From Hydromicrobium sp964415365 (GTDB lineage: Bacteria; Actinomycetota; Humimicrobiia; Humimicrobiales; Humimicrobiaceae): a stretch of 64,000 bases of DNA. The translations under genes were made by a program, and so were the position numbers. Positions 34,597 through 43,187 of this stretch are shown piece after piece (positions within the stretch are counted from its first letter, which is position 1; the number at the start of each line of letters is the position of its first letter). The DNA lies in NCBI GenBank assembly GCA_964415365.1, contig CAYPYW010000001.1:1-64000 (forward strand). The letters run 5' to 3'. The notes under the pieces were generated by a model, which made no database searches, had not been told where the DNA came from, and saw only the letters and a program-made list of their open reading frames with translations.

Positions 34597-34764
34597 TTTA
34601 TAGAATTAAGTCGGATGATAAAGATATATAATGTTGTAAATTCTTTATGAGTTTAATTTTAATTAAAAATTATAGGTCTCTAAGGTATAATTTATTTTCA
34701 AAAAAGAAAGAATTTAGGTTAAATAATATTTATTACTATATTTTATATATTTTTGAGAGGAAAA

Positions 34765-35565
34765 ATGATGGCAGAGAATACTAAAGAAACTATAATAGTT
34801 CAAATTTCCGATATCCACGTAGGTGAGAAACATTTTGTGCCCAGTCTTCTTACCAGATGTATTGATGAAATAAATGAGCTTAGTCCTGATATAGTAATTA
34901 TAACCGGGGATCTTACTGCCAATGGCTTCAGAATGGAATATGACACTGTAAAGAATTATCTCTCTCCCATAAAGTGTGAGAATATACTTATTCAATTGGG
35001 TAACCATGATTCCAGAAATGTAGGATATCTGCATTTTGAAGATGTTTTTGGCAGTAGATATATTTCGTTTAATAGCAGTAAAGTAACCATTGTTGCAGCT
35101 GATTCAAGTGAACCGGATCTGGACAATGGACAGATTGGAAGGGAACACTATGACTGGATTAAGAGCGAGTTTAGTAAATGCGGTGATAATAACTTTAAAA
35201 TCTTTACCATGCATCATCATCTGGTGCCTGTTCCAAATACTGGGAGAGAAAGGAATATTGTAAATGATGCCGGTGATGTTCTGGAAACAGTAGTTGATGC
35301 CGGAGTAGATATGGTATTGTGCGGACATAAACATGTGCCTTATCTGTGGAGAATAGAGGATATGCTGGTAGTTACTGCTGGAACGGTTTCCTGTCTTAGA
35401 TTGAGAGGGAAGATTGAACCAAGTTATAACATTATATATGTAAGAGAGAAAGAAATTGATATCTACAGAAGGTCGCCTTTTGATAAGATTGAAAAAATTT
35501 CAGGCATAACAAGAAAAGATAAAAAGAGTAAACTCAGTGATAAATTTATTAAAGAGAAAAAATAA
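34765..35565 (+). CDS. Calcineurin-like metallophosphoesterase
   Basis: About 266 residues. All metal-binding blocks are present: SDIHVGEKHF, GDLTANG, GNHDSR, HHHLVP and CGHKHVP, as in class III cyclic-nucleotide phosphodiesterases (CpdA-like) and related enzymes. It should hydrolyse a phosphomono- or diester using two metal ions. Its 3' end overlaps the cyclic 2,3-diphosphoglycerate synthetase gene by 29 bp. This invites the idea that it acts on cDPG or a related metabolite, but that is inference. Start ATG 34765 is 4 nt after GAGAGG; ATG 34768 and TTG 34753 are alternatives. TATAAT at 34686-34691 without a clear -35 may be its promoter. Confidence 0.88.
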   Translation: MMAENTKETIIVQISDIHVGEKHFVPSLLTRCIDEINELSPDIVIITGDLTANGFRMEYDTVKNYLSPIKCENILIQLGNHDSRNVGYLHFEDVFGSRYISFNSSKVTIVAADSSEPDLDNGQIGREHYDWIKSEFSKCGDNNFKIFTMHHHLVPVPNTGRERNIVNDAGDVLETVVDAGVDMVLCGHKHVPYLWRIEDMLVVTAGTVSCLRLRGKIEPSYNIIYVREKEIDIYRRSPFDKIEKISGITRKDKKSKLSDKFIKEKK

Positions 35566-36898
35566 TAAGAGCAAAAGTCTAATTGCATTAGTAGATGGTG
35601 AGCATTATCCACAGGTAACATATGATGCAGTTAAAATGCTTAAAGAGATTTATAAGGGCAATTTTGAGGGTATTGTTTTCCTTGGTGGGACTGAAAAATT
35701 GGTAGTAGACAATATAGAGGGTTTTTTCGGTGAAAGGGTTTATGAAGTTAAGGATATTGATTCGGATTTTGAAGCGGCACTCAAGTATTTCAAGCCTGAT
35801 ATTGTTTATGATTTGAGTGATGAGCCTGTGGTAAATTATATAATTAGAATGAAGATAGCTTCTTTCTGTCTCGCAAATAAGTGCAGTTACATGGGTCCTG
35901 ATTTTTTGTTTTCTTACGAGAAAGAAAATATACGCTGCAATAAACCTATTCTATCAATTATTGGAACCGGAAAGAGAATTGGCAAAACTGCAATAAGTTC
36001 TTATATATCTAAGATATATGCCCGCGATAATGTTAATGTGTGTGTGGTTGCTATGGGCAGAGGAGGACCTAAAGTTCCACGGATTATCAAAGGTGATGAA
36101 ATAAACATTACCCCTGAATATCTCCTTGATATAAGTAATAAAGGGATGCATGCTAGTTCAGATTATATAGAAGATGCCCTGACCAGCAGGGTTACTGCTG
36201 TTGGCTGCAGGAGATGCGGAGGAGGTTTTGGGGGCAAAATTTTTATGTCTAATTTGAAAGAAGGTATAAATATTGCCGAAAAATTAAATCCAGATCTGGT
36301 AATAGTAGAAGGAAGTGGCGCTTCTATACCGGATGTGGAAACGGATGCCAGTATATGTGTAATAGGTGCAAACCAGAATTGGGAAGGTATAATTGGCTAT
36401 CTGGGAATTTATAGAATATCGTCTGCGGATTTAATAATAGTTACAATGTGCGAGGAACCGTTGGCCAGCCTGGATAAAATAGTCTTTTTGGAAAGAGAAA
36501 TAAAAAAAATGAATTCAAAAGCCGGAATTATAAAAACAGTCTTCAGACCACAGCCTCTATCTGATATCAGTGGTAAAAAAGTTTTTATAGCTATGACTGC
36601 CGATAGAATCATTGAACCTATGATTAAAGACTATGTAGAAGATAATTTTAACTGCAGGGTTGAGCAAATGAGTTTTAACCTGGGGAACAGGGAAGGACTC
36701 AGAAAGGATCTGAAAAAAGCTAAGGATTATGACACAATACTAACGGAATTAAAGGCAGCTTCAGTAGATGTTTTAACGGATTATGCTTTTAAGCATAAAA
36801 AAGAGGTAGTGTATATGAATAATATTCCCATTATATTGGATGGCAGGGATATGCTGGAAAAAGAATTAAAAAAAATATTCTCAAGGGAGAAAGATTGA
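35537..36898 (+). CDS. cpgS: Cyclic 2,3-diphosphoglycerate synthetase
   Basis: 453 residues, close to the archaeal enzyme in length and layout. It forms the intramolecular phosphoanhydride of cDPG from 2,3-diphosphoglycerate and ATP. Seen: N-terminal ALVDGEHYPQVTYDAV, VFLGGTEKL, P-loop IIGTGKRIGKTAISSYI (about residues 142-158), VVAMGRGGPKVP, RRCGGGFGGK, VIVEGSGASIPDVETD. These blocks are the hallmark of cDPGS, first known from thermophilic methanogens where cDPG accumulates as a solute and phosphate reserve. The GTG start at 35537 lies inside the phosphoesterase gene. The 2-phosphoglycerate kinase, which makes its substrate, begins 1 nt after the stop. Confidence 0.9.
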   Translation: MINLLKRKNNKSKSLIALVDGEHYPQVTYDAVKMLKEIYKGNFEGIVFLGGTEKLVVDNIEGFFGERVYEVKDIDSDFEAALKYFKPDIVYDLSDEPVVNYIIRMKIASFCLANKCSYMGPDFLFSYEKENIRCNKPILSIIGTGKRIGKTAISSYISKIYARDNVNVCVVAMGRGGPKVPRIIKGDEINITPEYLLDISNKGMHASSDYIEDALTSRVTAVGCRRCGGGFGGKIFMSNLKEGINIAEKLNPDLVIVEGSGASIPDVETDASICVIGANQNWEGIIGYLGIYRISSADLIIVTMCEEPLASLDKIVFLEREIKKMNSKAGIIKTVFRPQPLSDISGKKVFIAMTADRIIEPMIKDYVEDNFNCRVEQMSFNLGNREGLRKDLKKAKDYDTILTELKAASVDVLTDYAFKHKKEVVYMNNIPIILDGRDMLEKELKKIFSREKD

Positions 36899-36899
36899 T

Positions 36900-37856
36900 A
36901 TGGATTTGAGAAGTGAGAGCGAAGCAAACTCCAGGGTGATAGTAATTTCTGATCAAAAAGGCGGTCTGCCCTTTTCCAAAGGGATACTTGCTTCATCTAT
37001 TTCGGTGACCGGTTTGGATATTTTGACTGCTCATGAGATTGCGCTCAAGATTCAGGATTACTTTTTAAAGAATAACATATATTCACTGTCTCTTGGTGAA
37101 TTAAGATCTCTGGCGTTCAGGTTTATAAAAGACAGAGTTAATTTGGAATATGCCGAAAGATATTTGCTGTGGCAATCTGTTGGTAAACTTGGAAAACCAA
37201 TTGTAATACTTGTTGGTGGATCAACCGGTGTGGGAAAGTCGACCATAGCTACTATACTGGCCAACAGATTGAATATAACAAGAGTAGCTTCTACAGATGC
37301 CATAAGGGAAGTAATGAGAGCTTCGGTATCAGAAAAATTAATCAGGCCTCTTAGAGGTTCTTCTTATAGTGCATATAAAAATTTAACTCTCCCTCCTTCC
37401 GGCGTAGAGCCAGTTATTCTGGGTTTCAGGGAGCAGGTACTGGCAGTTAATGTGGGTATAGAGGCAATAATAAAAAGGAATATTGAAGAGAAGTCGGATA
37501 TTGTTATAGAGGGTGCACACGTAGTTCCAGGGTACCTGGATCTTGGAGAATATTTGTCCAAAGCTATAATTCAGCAGATAGTTATATCAGTACCTGATAA
37601 AGACATTCATAAGGAACACTTCACCAAAAGAACTGTTGAGACCCAGGGTTCAAGACCTATGGACAGATATATAAAACATCTGGATAAGATTATAATGATT
37701 CAGGATTATATAGAGAAATTGGCGAAAGAGAAAAACGTTAAAATCATTGAGAATTATAATCTCGATAATGTGGTAAATGAGATATTGGAATTGATATTTC
37801 AGAGGGTAAAGAGTGAATTTAGTAAGGTAGGATCTGAATACAGCAAAATAAGTTAG
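36900..37856 (+). CDS. pgk2: 2-phosphoglycerate kinase
   Basis: 318 residues. It phosphorylates 2-phosphoglycerate to 2,3-diphosphoglycerate, the first committed step toward cDPG. The N-terminal about 90 residues resemble an ATP-cone-like region (VIVISDQKGGLPFSKGILASS, ILTAHEIALKIQ), as in the archaeal enzymes. A P-loop kinase follows with Walker A VGGSTGVGKSTIA (about residues 104-116), STDAIREVMR, and DIVIEGAHVVPGYLDL. Position one base after cpgS strongly supports the assignment. The last 4 bp overlap the convergent small membrane-anchored protein gene. Confidence 0.9.
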   Translation: MDLRSESEANSRVIVISDQKGGLPFSKGILASSISVTGLDILTAHEIALKIQDYFLKNNIYSLSLGELRSLAFRFIKDRVNLEYAERYLLWQSVGKLGKPIVILVGGSTGVGKSTIATILANRLNITRVASTDAIREVMRASVSEKLIRPLRGSSYSAYKNLTLPPSGVEPVILGFREQVLAVNVGIEAIIKRNIEEKSDIVIEGAHVVPGYLDLGEYLSKAIIQQIVISVPDKDIHKEHFTKRTVETQGSRPMDRYIKHLDKIIMIQDYIEKLAKEKNVKIIENYNLDNVVNEILELIFQRVKSEFSKVGSEYSKIS

Positions 37857-38287
37857 ACTTCATCTGAAATGTAAAATTTTTCGTTGATTTTATTGTCCCC
37901 ATTTAAATAGGTTTTAACATCGTAGTTCCCTGGAGAGTAAATGCCATCTTTTTTTACAAGTGTGATTATAATCTTTCCCGAGCCTTTTCTCTCTGGTTTT
38001 ACAATATTTTTTTGAATTATTTTGTGGGAGCTATCTTCAATTTTTCCCCATTCCACTTTTATTTCATCTTCAGGGGTAAGGTATCTTACTTCTATTATGA
38101 GATATATATCTGAATTCCGGCTGTTAAAGTAATAGTCAGTGTCCTGTTTTAATTCTTCAGGACCGGAGTCTTTGCTGGAACTCAGGTAAATATTCTCGAT
38201 ATCCGGCTTTTTTTGTATGATTGTTATTGAAACTATTATCAGGATTATGGTGCATACAATTATGGTAATTATATTTCTTTTTTTCAT
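37853..38287 (-). CDS. Hypothetical protein with N-terminal membrane anchor
   Basis: 144 residues, not recognised. One hydrophobic N-terminal segment (residues 6-24, IITIIVCTIILIIVSITII) after three basic residues should be an uncleaved signal anchor. The rest looks like a single beta-rich extracytoplasmic domain: it contains alternating hydrophobic strands and a YSPGNYDVKTYLNG near the end, as in immunoglobulin-like ligand-binding or sensor modules. Convergent with the 2-phosphoglycerate kinase gene (4-bp overlap), divergent from the FmdB gene. Confidence 0.65.
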   Translation of the reverse strand: MKKRNIITIIVCTIILIIVSITIIQKKPDIENIYLSSSKDSGPEELKQDTDYYFNSRNSDIYLIIEVRYLTPEDEIKVEWGKIEDSSHKIIQKNIVKPERKGSGKIIITLVKKDGIYSPGNYDVKTYLNGDNKINEKFYISDEV

Positions 38288-38370
38288 CTGATCGCAAAGA
38301 TATGATATTTGACGATTACAGAATATTATAAGAGTTATTTTTAGTATTGACTATAAGCTGCTTTAAATAT

Positions 38371-38399
38371 TTGACTAAAATCTTCAATTGATATATATT
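38371..38399 (+). promoter_or_regulatory. Promoter of the FmdB-family gene
   Basis: TTGACT (38371-38376), 17-bp spacer, TATATT (38394-38399). The gene's ATG is 34 nt beyond the -10, with GGAGG in between. It is the better of two TTGACT boxes here (the other at 38347 has no -10 at proper distance). Confidence 0.65.
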
Positions 38400-38433
38400 T
38401 TCTAGATAATTTTGTTGTGGAGGGAATAAAAAT

Positions 38434-38727
38434 ATGCCTATATATAGTTATAAATGTGAAAAATGCGGAAGAATCTTCGATGAGTTTCAAAAGGCTGGAT
38501 ATAAAGGTAGTGTAAAATGTATTTATTGTAATTCCAATGCCAGTAGATTATTTTCACCTGTGGGAGTGATTTTTAAAGGATCTGGGTTTTATACTACAGA
38601 TTATAAATCTAGTTCAGGAAATTTAAGTAGTAGTACTCCAGTGAGCAAAGATAAAGATGACAAGAAATCTGAAGGTAAAATTTCAGATAAGAAAGAAACT
38701 GATACCATATCAAAAAAAAGCAACTAA
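38434..38727 (+). CDS. FmdB family zinc-ribbon protein
   Basis: 97 residues. N-terminal zinc ribbon MPIYSYKCEKCGRIFDEF with Cys8, Cys11, Cys29 and Cys32, then GVIFKGSGFYTTDYK, the conserved close of FmdB (CxxC_CxxC_SSSS) domains, and a Ser/Lys/Asp-rich disordered tail. Proposed as a regulatory protein in older literature on fmd genes; the biochemical role is not established. It is preceded by GGAGG and by a clear promoter. Confidence 0.88.
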   Translation: MPIYSYKCEKCGRIFDEFQKAGYKGSVKCIYCNSNASRLFSPVGVIFKGSGFYTTDYKSSSGNLSSSTPVSKDKDDKKSEGKISDKKETDTISKKSN

Positions 38728-38790
38728 ATCTCAATTTTTATTGGTATAATGAAAATCAAAGATATCTATAATTTCTATTATTAATAATTA

Positions 38791-39264
38791 ATGATTCTAT
38801 TGTTATTTCTATCCATAACGTTAATATTTTTGTATATTTCGAGCTTAAGGTTTATGATTAAAACCAGTAACAACTATACTGTTCAGAAAAAAATCCGGGA
38901 ACTGGAAGATCATGTGCCGGAAGTAGAAAAAGATGCTCCATCTAAATCTTTTTCTCTGGTGTTGCCTTTAGCTATAATTGTGATTTTAAATTTGGTAGAG
39001 ATAGGTTATTTTATTTATAGCAATTATCTTTTCAATGATTTTATAATTACTCTTGGAAGTGCAATACTTATTGGTTATACTATTTATTCTATGATACAAT
39101 TTTTACCGAAAATTAAAAAATTTATCAGTAAGCCTTTTAGGTATTTAAGGGAAATAAATCAGGGTTTTGATAGTATTTTAAATTTTATTATGGTTTCTCT
39201 GGAAATAGTATTTTGTGCCTATATAATGATTAAGATTTTTATTAAATTTATTTTGTTAGGTTAG
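38791..39264 (+). CDS. Hypothetical integral membrane protein
   Basis: 157 residues, not recognised. About four hydrophobic segments (residues 1-20, 52-76, 84-103, 128-150) with a short charged loop between the first two. No motif suggests a function. ATG 38791 lies at the end of an AT-rich spacer without an obvious Shine-Dalgarno. It is followed 6 nt later by the putative lipoprotein gene, and both lead into xseA, so one operon is likely. Confidence 0.6.
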   Translation: MILLLFLSITLIFLYISSLRFMIKTSNNYTVQKKIRELEDHVPEVEKDAPSKSFSLVLPLAIIVILNLVEIGYFIYSNYLFNDFIITLGSAILIGYTIYSMIQFLPKIKKFISKPFRYLREINQGFDSILNFIMVSLEIVFCAYIMIKIFIKFILLG

Positions 39265-39270
39265 GCAGAT

Positions 39271-39831
39271 ATGGGGATAAAGAAAATATATATAACGTTT
39301 TTGGTTGTTTGTTTTTTACTGGTACCAGTAGCTGTCAGTTCTTGTTTTAATTTTGGCAGTATTGAAGAGGATAGAACAGCCCAGGATGCTGAAAGCTCGG
39401 AGGAAGTTAACAGTGATTCTAAAGATGTTTCAGATGAAGAGCTCAATGATCTTTTGGGGAATGAAGGTTTTTTGGAAGTATTCAATAGTTTTTACTACCC
39501 TGACTCCGAGATTAAAGAGGCGAGTGCAGTAGAGGGTGATGAAAATTTAGTTTATATATTGTTAGAAACAACAGAAGGCTCTAAAGAGGTAGAGGAATAT
39601 TACAAAGATAAAAAAGTTCAATCAATCTGGAGCAGAGCTGAAATATTCGAAGAAAGCTCGGAAGAAGTCGAAGAAGAATTTCTGAATTCAGAAAATGAAA
39701 ATATCCCCACTTTTAAATTTACCTATTCCAGCAATGAAAAAGATAAGGTTGTCAATGTCTTGATTAAAGGCCTGGAGGAAAACAGAACCCAGATAATGAT
39801 TATATACTGGAATCTTGCAGTGAACGACTAA
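39271..39831 (+). CDS. Putative secreted or lipoprotein of unknown function
   Basis: 186 residues. N-terminal signal-like stretch ends in VAVSSC (Cys at about residue 26), an imperfect lipobox. An acidic Ser/Glu/Asp linker follows (residues 30-60). The mature domain (about residues 65-185) is not recognised; it has an alternating beta/helix pattern and a strongly acidic stretch around residues 125-145. The xseA start codon is directly adjacent to its stop (TAA-ATG). Confidence 0.6.
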   Translation: MGIKKIYITFLVVCFLLVPVAVSSCFNFGSIEEDRTAQDAESSEEVNSDSKDVSDEELNDLLGNEGFLEVFNSFYYPDSEIKEASAVEGDENLVYILLETTEGSKEVEEYYKDKKVQSIWSRAEIFEESSEEVEEEFLNSENENIPTFKFTYSSNEKDKVVNVLIKGLEENRTQIMIIYWNLAVND

Positions 39832-41214
39832 ATGGAAGGTAGTAACCTCTTAAAATCAAAAATCTACACGGTTAGCGAACTCAATCTTGAGATAAGAAAA
39901 AATCTTGAAACAAGTTACCCTGATATATGGGTAGAAGGAGAGGTAAGTAATTTTTATTTCCATGATAGAAAACATATGTACTTTGATTTAAAAGATGAGA
40001 ATTCCAAAGTTAAGGTTGTTATGTTTTATCTTAATAATAAAAATTTGCTTTTTGACATAGAAGATGGTTTGCATATTCTAATAAATGGCTATGTCTCTGT
40101 TTATGAAAAAAGAGGAGAATATCAGATAGTGGCTCTGGATGCCAGGCCGGTAGGTAAGGGCTCACTGATTTTAGCATTTGAACAGTTGAAAGAAAAATTA
40201 GAAAAAAAGGGATATTTTGACCGTATTTATAAGAAAGATATTCCTATTCTTCCCAGGAAAATAGGTGTAGCAACCTCTATTGGAGGTGCAGTAATAAGGG
40301 ATATTATTTTAGTTTTAAAGCATAGGTTTGAAAATTTCCATCTTATAGTAAGAGATGTTAATGTTCAGGGAGTTACCTCGAGTGACGAGATTTGTGAAGC
40401 AATAGATGATCTGTGCGAGTACGGAGTGGATGTAATAATAATAGCCAGAGGAGGAGGTTCACTGGAAGATCTGTGGGCATTCAATACTGAAAAACTGGCT
40501 GAAAAAATCTTTAACTGCAATGTCCCCTTGATTTCAGCAGTTGGACACGAAACAGATTATACTATTTCTGATTTTGTAGCAGACAAACGTGCCGCTACAC
40601 CTTCGGTTGCTGGAGAATTAGTTATACTGAATAAAACGGAAGCAGTGGAGAGCTTAAAGGAGGCCAGGAAAAAGATCAAAAGTCTGATTAACTTGAAGAT
40701 AACTATGCTTAGAAAAGAAATTAGTTTTTTGATCAGAAAAAGGATCTTTGTGAAACCGGGGACTCTATTGAATGAATTTAACCAGGTTGCTGCTGAATTC
40801 CGAATTAAGTTGATAGAGAATGTTAAAAGACTTATCTGGATGAAGAGGATAAAGATATCCGGCTACCGCCAGCTGATAGATAAGAGAAACATATTTAGAA
40901 AAATCCATGTCTATAAAATGGCAATTAGAAACATAGATAGCAGAATGATTTCAAATGTATGGAAATATCTTAACCTTAAGAAAAGTGAATTAAAGTTTGT
41001 ATTGGAGAACTTACGTGAGAAAAATCCTGTTGCTATACTGGACCGTGGTTTTGCTATAATATACAGAGAAAAAGAGGATAAAAATATCAGAAGTATAAAT
41101 GAAGTTAAGGTTAATCAAAGAGTCAGGATAATGCTGAAGGATGGGATACTTAATGCAAAAATATTTGATAGAATATATAAAAAGTTAAAGTTAGGTTTTA
41201 AAGATGAAAATTGA
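39832..41214 (+). CDS. xseA: Exodeoxyribonuclease VII large subunit
   Basis: 460 residues. Degrades single-stranded DNA to acid-insoluble oligonucleotides together with XseB. Seen: N-terminal OB-fold SYPDIWVEGEVSNF, catalytic-domain blocks PRKIGVATSIGGAVIRDI, IIARGGGSLEDLWAFN, and HETDYTISDFVADKRAATPS, then a long coiled-coil region that assembles with XseB. The ATG is placed right after the preceding stop. Its end overlaps xseB by 11 bp, consistent with coupled expression of the complex. Confidence 0.95.
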   Translation: MEGSNLLKSKIYTVSELNLEIRKNLETSYPDIWVEGEVSNFYFHDRKHMYFDLKDENSKVKVVMFYLNNKNLLFDIEDGLHILINGYVSVYEKRGEYQIVALDARPVGKGSLILAFEQLKEKLEKKGYFDRIYKKDIPILPRKIGVATSIGGAVIRDIILVLKHRFENFHLIVRDVNVQGVTSSDEICEAIDDLCEYGVDVIIIARGGGSLEDLWAFNTEKLAEKIFNCNVPLISAVGHETDYTISDFVADKRAATPSVAGELVILNKTEAVESLKEARKKIKSLINLKITMLRKEISFLIRKRIFVKPGTLLNEFNQVAAEFRIKLIENVKRLIWMKRIKISGYRQLIDKRNIFRKIHVYKMAIRNIDSRMISNVWKYLNLKKSELKFVLENLREKNPVAILDRGFAIIYREKEDKNIRSINEVKVNQRVRIMLKDGILNAKIFDRIYKKLKLGFKDEN

Positions 41215-41443
41215 AAAAATGAGTTTTGAGGAATCTATTAAAAAGTTAGAAGAAATTATTAAGGAACTTGAAAATGAGAACATATCTCTGGAAGAATCAA
41301 TGGAGAAGTTTGAAATGGGTATTAAGCTTTCTTCTAATTGTCTCAAGAAATTAAATGAGGCCGAAGGTAAAATAGAGGAATTAACCAGATCTGAGGACGG
41401 AAAACTTGTTACAAAAGAGCTGAATTTAGAAGAAGAGAATTAA
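41204..41443 (+). CDS. xseB: Exodeoxyribonuclease VII small subunit
   Basis: 79 residues, the usual size. SFEESIKKLEEIIKELENEN and ISLEESMEKFEMGIKL are the two helices of the XseB hairpin that packs on XseA. It overlaps the xseA end by 11 bp. It is the last gene before a 311-bp AT-rich gap preceding the dcw cluster. Confidence 0.93.
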   Translation: MKIEKMSFEESIKKLEEIIKELENENISLEESMEKFEMGIKLSSNCLKKLNEAEGKIEELTRSEDGKLVTKELNLEEEN

Positions 41444-41650
41444 AGTCTTTTTTTAAATTCAAATTTTTAATTATTTATTATCATATAATTACATAATCAA
41501 CCCCATAATTGAAATATTCCCTCTAAACTACATATAGTGTATTGCTCAAGTAAAGTATATAAAATTAGCTATATATAGTTATATATTACTATTAAATAAA
41601 TACTAAACCAAATAATCATAATTATTTTTATATTTTTTTAAACATAATAG
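41444..41650. other. AT-rich spacer upstream of the dcw promoter
   Basis: First part of a 311-bp gap between xseB and mraZ. Very AT-rich, no coding potential and no convincing hairpin terminator after xseB, only a T-run at 41450-41456. A self-complementary CTATATATAG lies near 41569. The functional promoter elements are annotated separately from 41651 on. Confidence 0.5.
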
Positions 41651-41679
41651 TTTACAAATTGGTATTAATGTGGTATTTT
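41651..41679 (+). promoter_or_regulatory. Promoter of the dcw cluster
   Basis: TTTACA (41651-41656), 17-bp spacer, TATTTT (41674-41679). The expected transcription start would be about 41686, immediately before the MraZ-box-like repeats. It is the only reasonable promoter seen for the 22-gene block downstream. Confidence 0.65.
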
Positions 41680-41690
41680 ATTGTCGTAAT

Positions 41691-41715
41691 GTGGGGAATA
41701 GTGGAGGAAAAGGGG
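41691..41715 (+). promoter_or_regulatory. MraZ-box-like direct repeats
   Basis: GTGGG (41691-41695), GTGGA (41701-41705) and AGGGG (41711-41715) recur every 10 bp with 5-bp spacers. MraZ is known to bind direct repeats of GTGGG/TGGGN type with 5-nt spacers in front of its own operon. The position, just after the promoter and before mraZ, fits autoregulation. Two of the three repeats deviate from the consensus by one base. Confidence 0.7.
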
Positions 41716-41754
41716 TATGAATCCCTATAAATTAAATAAGAGAGTGGAGTAAAG

Positions 41755-42189
41755 GTGTTTTCGGGAACTTATCATCGAACAATTGATAATAAAGGAAGAG
41801 TTTTTATCCCTTCTATATTCAGAGAAGAATTAGTAAAAGACATGATGATATCAAAGGGATACGGTTTAAAGTGCCTTTGTTTATATTCAATGGAAAAGTG
41901 GGAAAAAATAGACGAAAAAATAATTGAAAACAAAGTGGCCGAAGGCGATGTTCAGAGATTTAAAAGATGGTTTTTTAGCTCTGCTGTTAAAGAGACTATG
42001 GATCAGCAGGGAAGAATTAGAATACCCCAGAATTTAATAGATTATGCAGAGCTTGAAAAAGATATTGTTATAGTGGGTGTCTCAAATAGAGCTGAAATAT
42101 GGAATAAAGAAAATTGGCAGGAATATTACGGTATTGCAGAATCTAAATATAAGAAAGACACGGATGTATTTGAAAAATTGGAGCTTTAG
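41755..42189 (+). CDS. mraZ: Transcriptional regulator MraZ
   Basis: 144 residues with two SpoVT/AbrB-like half-domains: GTYHRTIDNKGRVFIPSIFR near the start and KETMDQQGRIRIPQNLID around residues 78-96, each containing the D-x-x-GR-x-x-IP core. It represses the dcw promoter by binding the 10-bp spaced repeats upstream. GTG start 5 nt after GGAG. First gene of the cluster. Confidence 0.94.
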   Translation: MFSGTYHRTIDNKGRVFIPSIFREELVKDMMISKGYGLKCLCLYSMEKWEKIDEKIIENKVAEGDVQRFKRWFFSSAVKETMDQQGRIRIPQNLIDYAELEKDIVIVGVSNRAEIWNKENWQEYYGIAESKYKKDTDVFEKLEL

Positions 42190-42202
42190 AAGAGTGTTAT
42201 GA

Positions 42203-43147
42203 ATGGATTTAGATGAGATTCATATACCGGTTCTTTTAAAGGAGGTTTTATATTATTTAAATTTAAAGCAAGGCGATATCATTTTTGACGGAACACTTGG
42301 CGGTGCCGGTCATACCGTAGAAATAATTAAAGCCATTGCCCCCACAGGCAAAGTAATTGGAGTCGATCTTCATAGCCAGACTCTAAGCACCGCCGCCAGT
42401 AAATTAAAGAGATTCTCTAAAGAGTTAGTTCTGATAAATGATAACTTTGCAAATATTAAAGAGATTTTAAAAAGAATAAATATAAAAAGTATTGACGGAA
42501 TGTTGCTTGACCTTGGACTATCCTCTTTTTTGATTGATAAGTCAAAAAGAGGGTTTAGCTATCTGAAAGATGAAAAATTAGATATGAGATTTGATGATAG
42601 TAGTAGTATAAGTGCATTTAATGTAGTGAACGAATATCCTGAAGGAAAATTAATAGAGATTTTCCGGAAATATGGAGAGGAAAGGTGGGCCGGGTTAATT
42701 GCTAAAAATATCGTCAGTCATAGAAAGGTAGGGGATATAAAAACCACAGGTGAACTCGTGGAGATCGTAAAGAATTCAATACCCCGAAAATTTAAGTATC
42801 AAAGAAAGGGTCACCCGGCAAAAAGGATATTTCAGGCGATCCGGATGGAAGTAAATAGAGAACTGGATAATTTAAAGAAGGCAATTGAAGATGGTTTTGA
42901 AGTGTTAAAAAGCGGCGGGAGAATGGTAATAATATCTTACCATTCTCTGGAGGATAGATTGGTGAAAAGCGAATTTTTACAATATGAAGGTATATGTACC
43001 TGTCCTCCAAACTTTCCGGTGTGTAAGTGCGGTAGAGTAGAAAGAGCTAAGATTATCACCAGAAAGGTGGTCAAGCCAGGACTTGGGGAGATTGGCCTGA
43101 ATCCTCGTTCAAAGAGTGCAAGGTTAAGAGTTCTGGAGAAGTTGTAA
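42203..43147 (+). CDS. rsmH: 16S rRNA (cytosine1402-N4)-methyltransferase
   Basis: 314 residues. SAM-dependent N4-methylation of C1402 in 16S rRNA. Seen: HIPVLLKEVLYYL, FDGTLGGAGHT (SAM loop), DGMLLDLGLSSF, GFSYLKDEKLDMRFD, RIFQAIRMEVNREL, and VIISYHSLEDRLVK. It follows mraZ in the standard order. ATG 42203 is 13 nt after the mraZ stop. Confidence 0.96.
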   Translation: MDLDEIHIPVLLKEVLYYLNLKQGDIIFDGTLGGAGHTVEIIKAIAPTGKVIGVDLHSQTLSTAASKLKRFSKELVLINDNFANIKEILKRINIKSIDGMLLDLGLSSFLIDKSKRGFSYLKDEKLDMRFDDSSSISAFNVVNEYPEGKLIEIFRKYGEERWAGLIAKNIVSHRKVGDIKTTGELVEIVKNSIPRKFKYQRKGHPAKRIFQAIRMEVNRELDNLKKAIEDGFEVLKSGGRMVIISYHSLEDRLVKSEFLQYEGICTCPPNFPVCKCGRVERAKIITRKVVKPGLGEIGLNPRSKSARLRVLEKL

Positions 43148-43187
43148 ATTAGTATTTTATTAAAAAAAGTATTTAATAATTTTTAAA

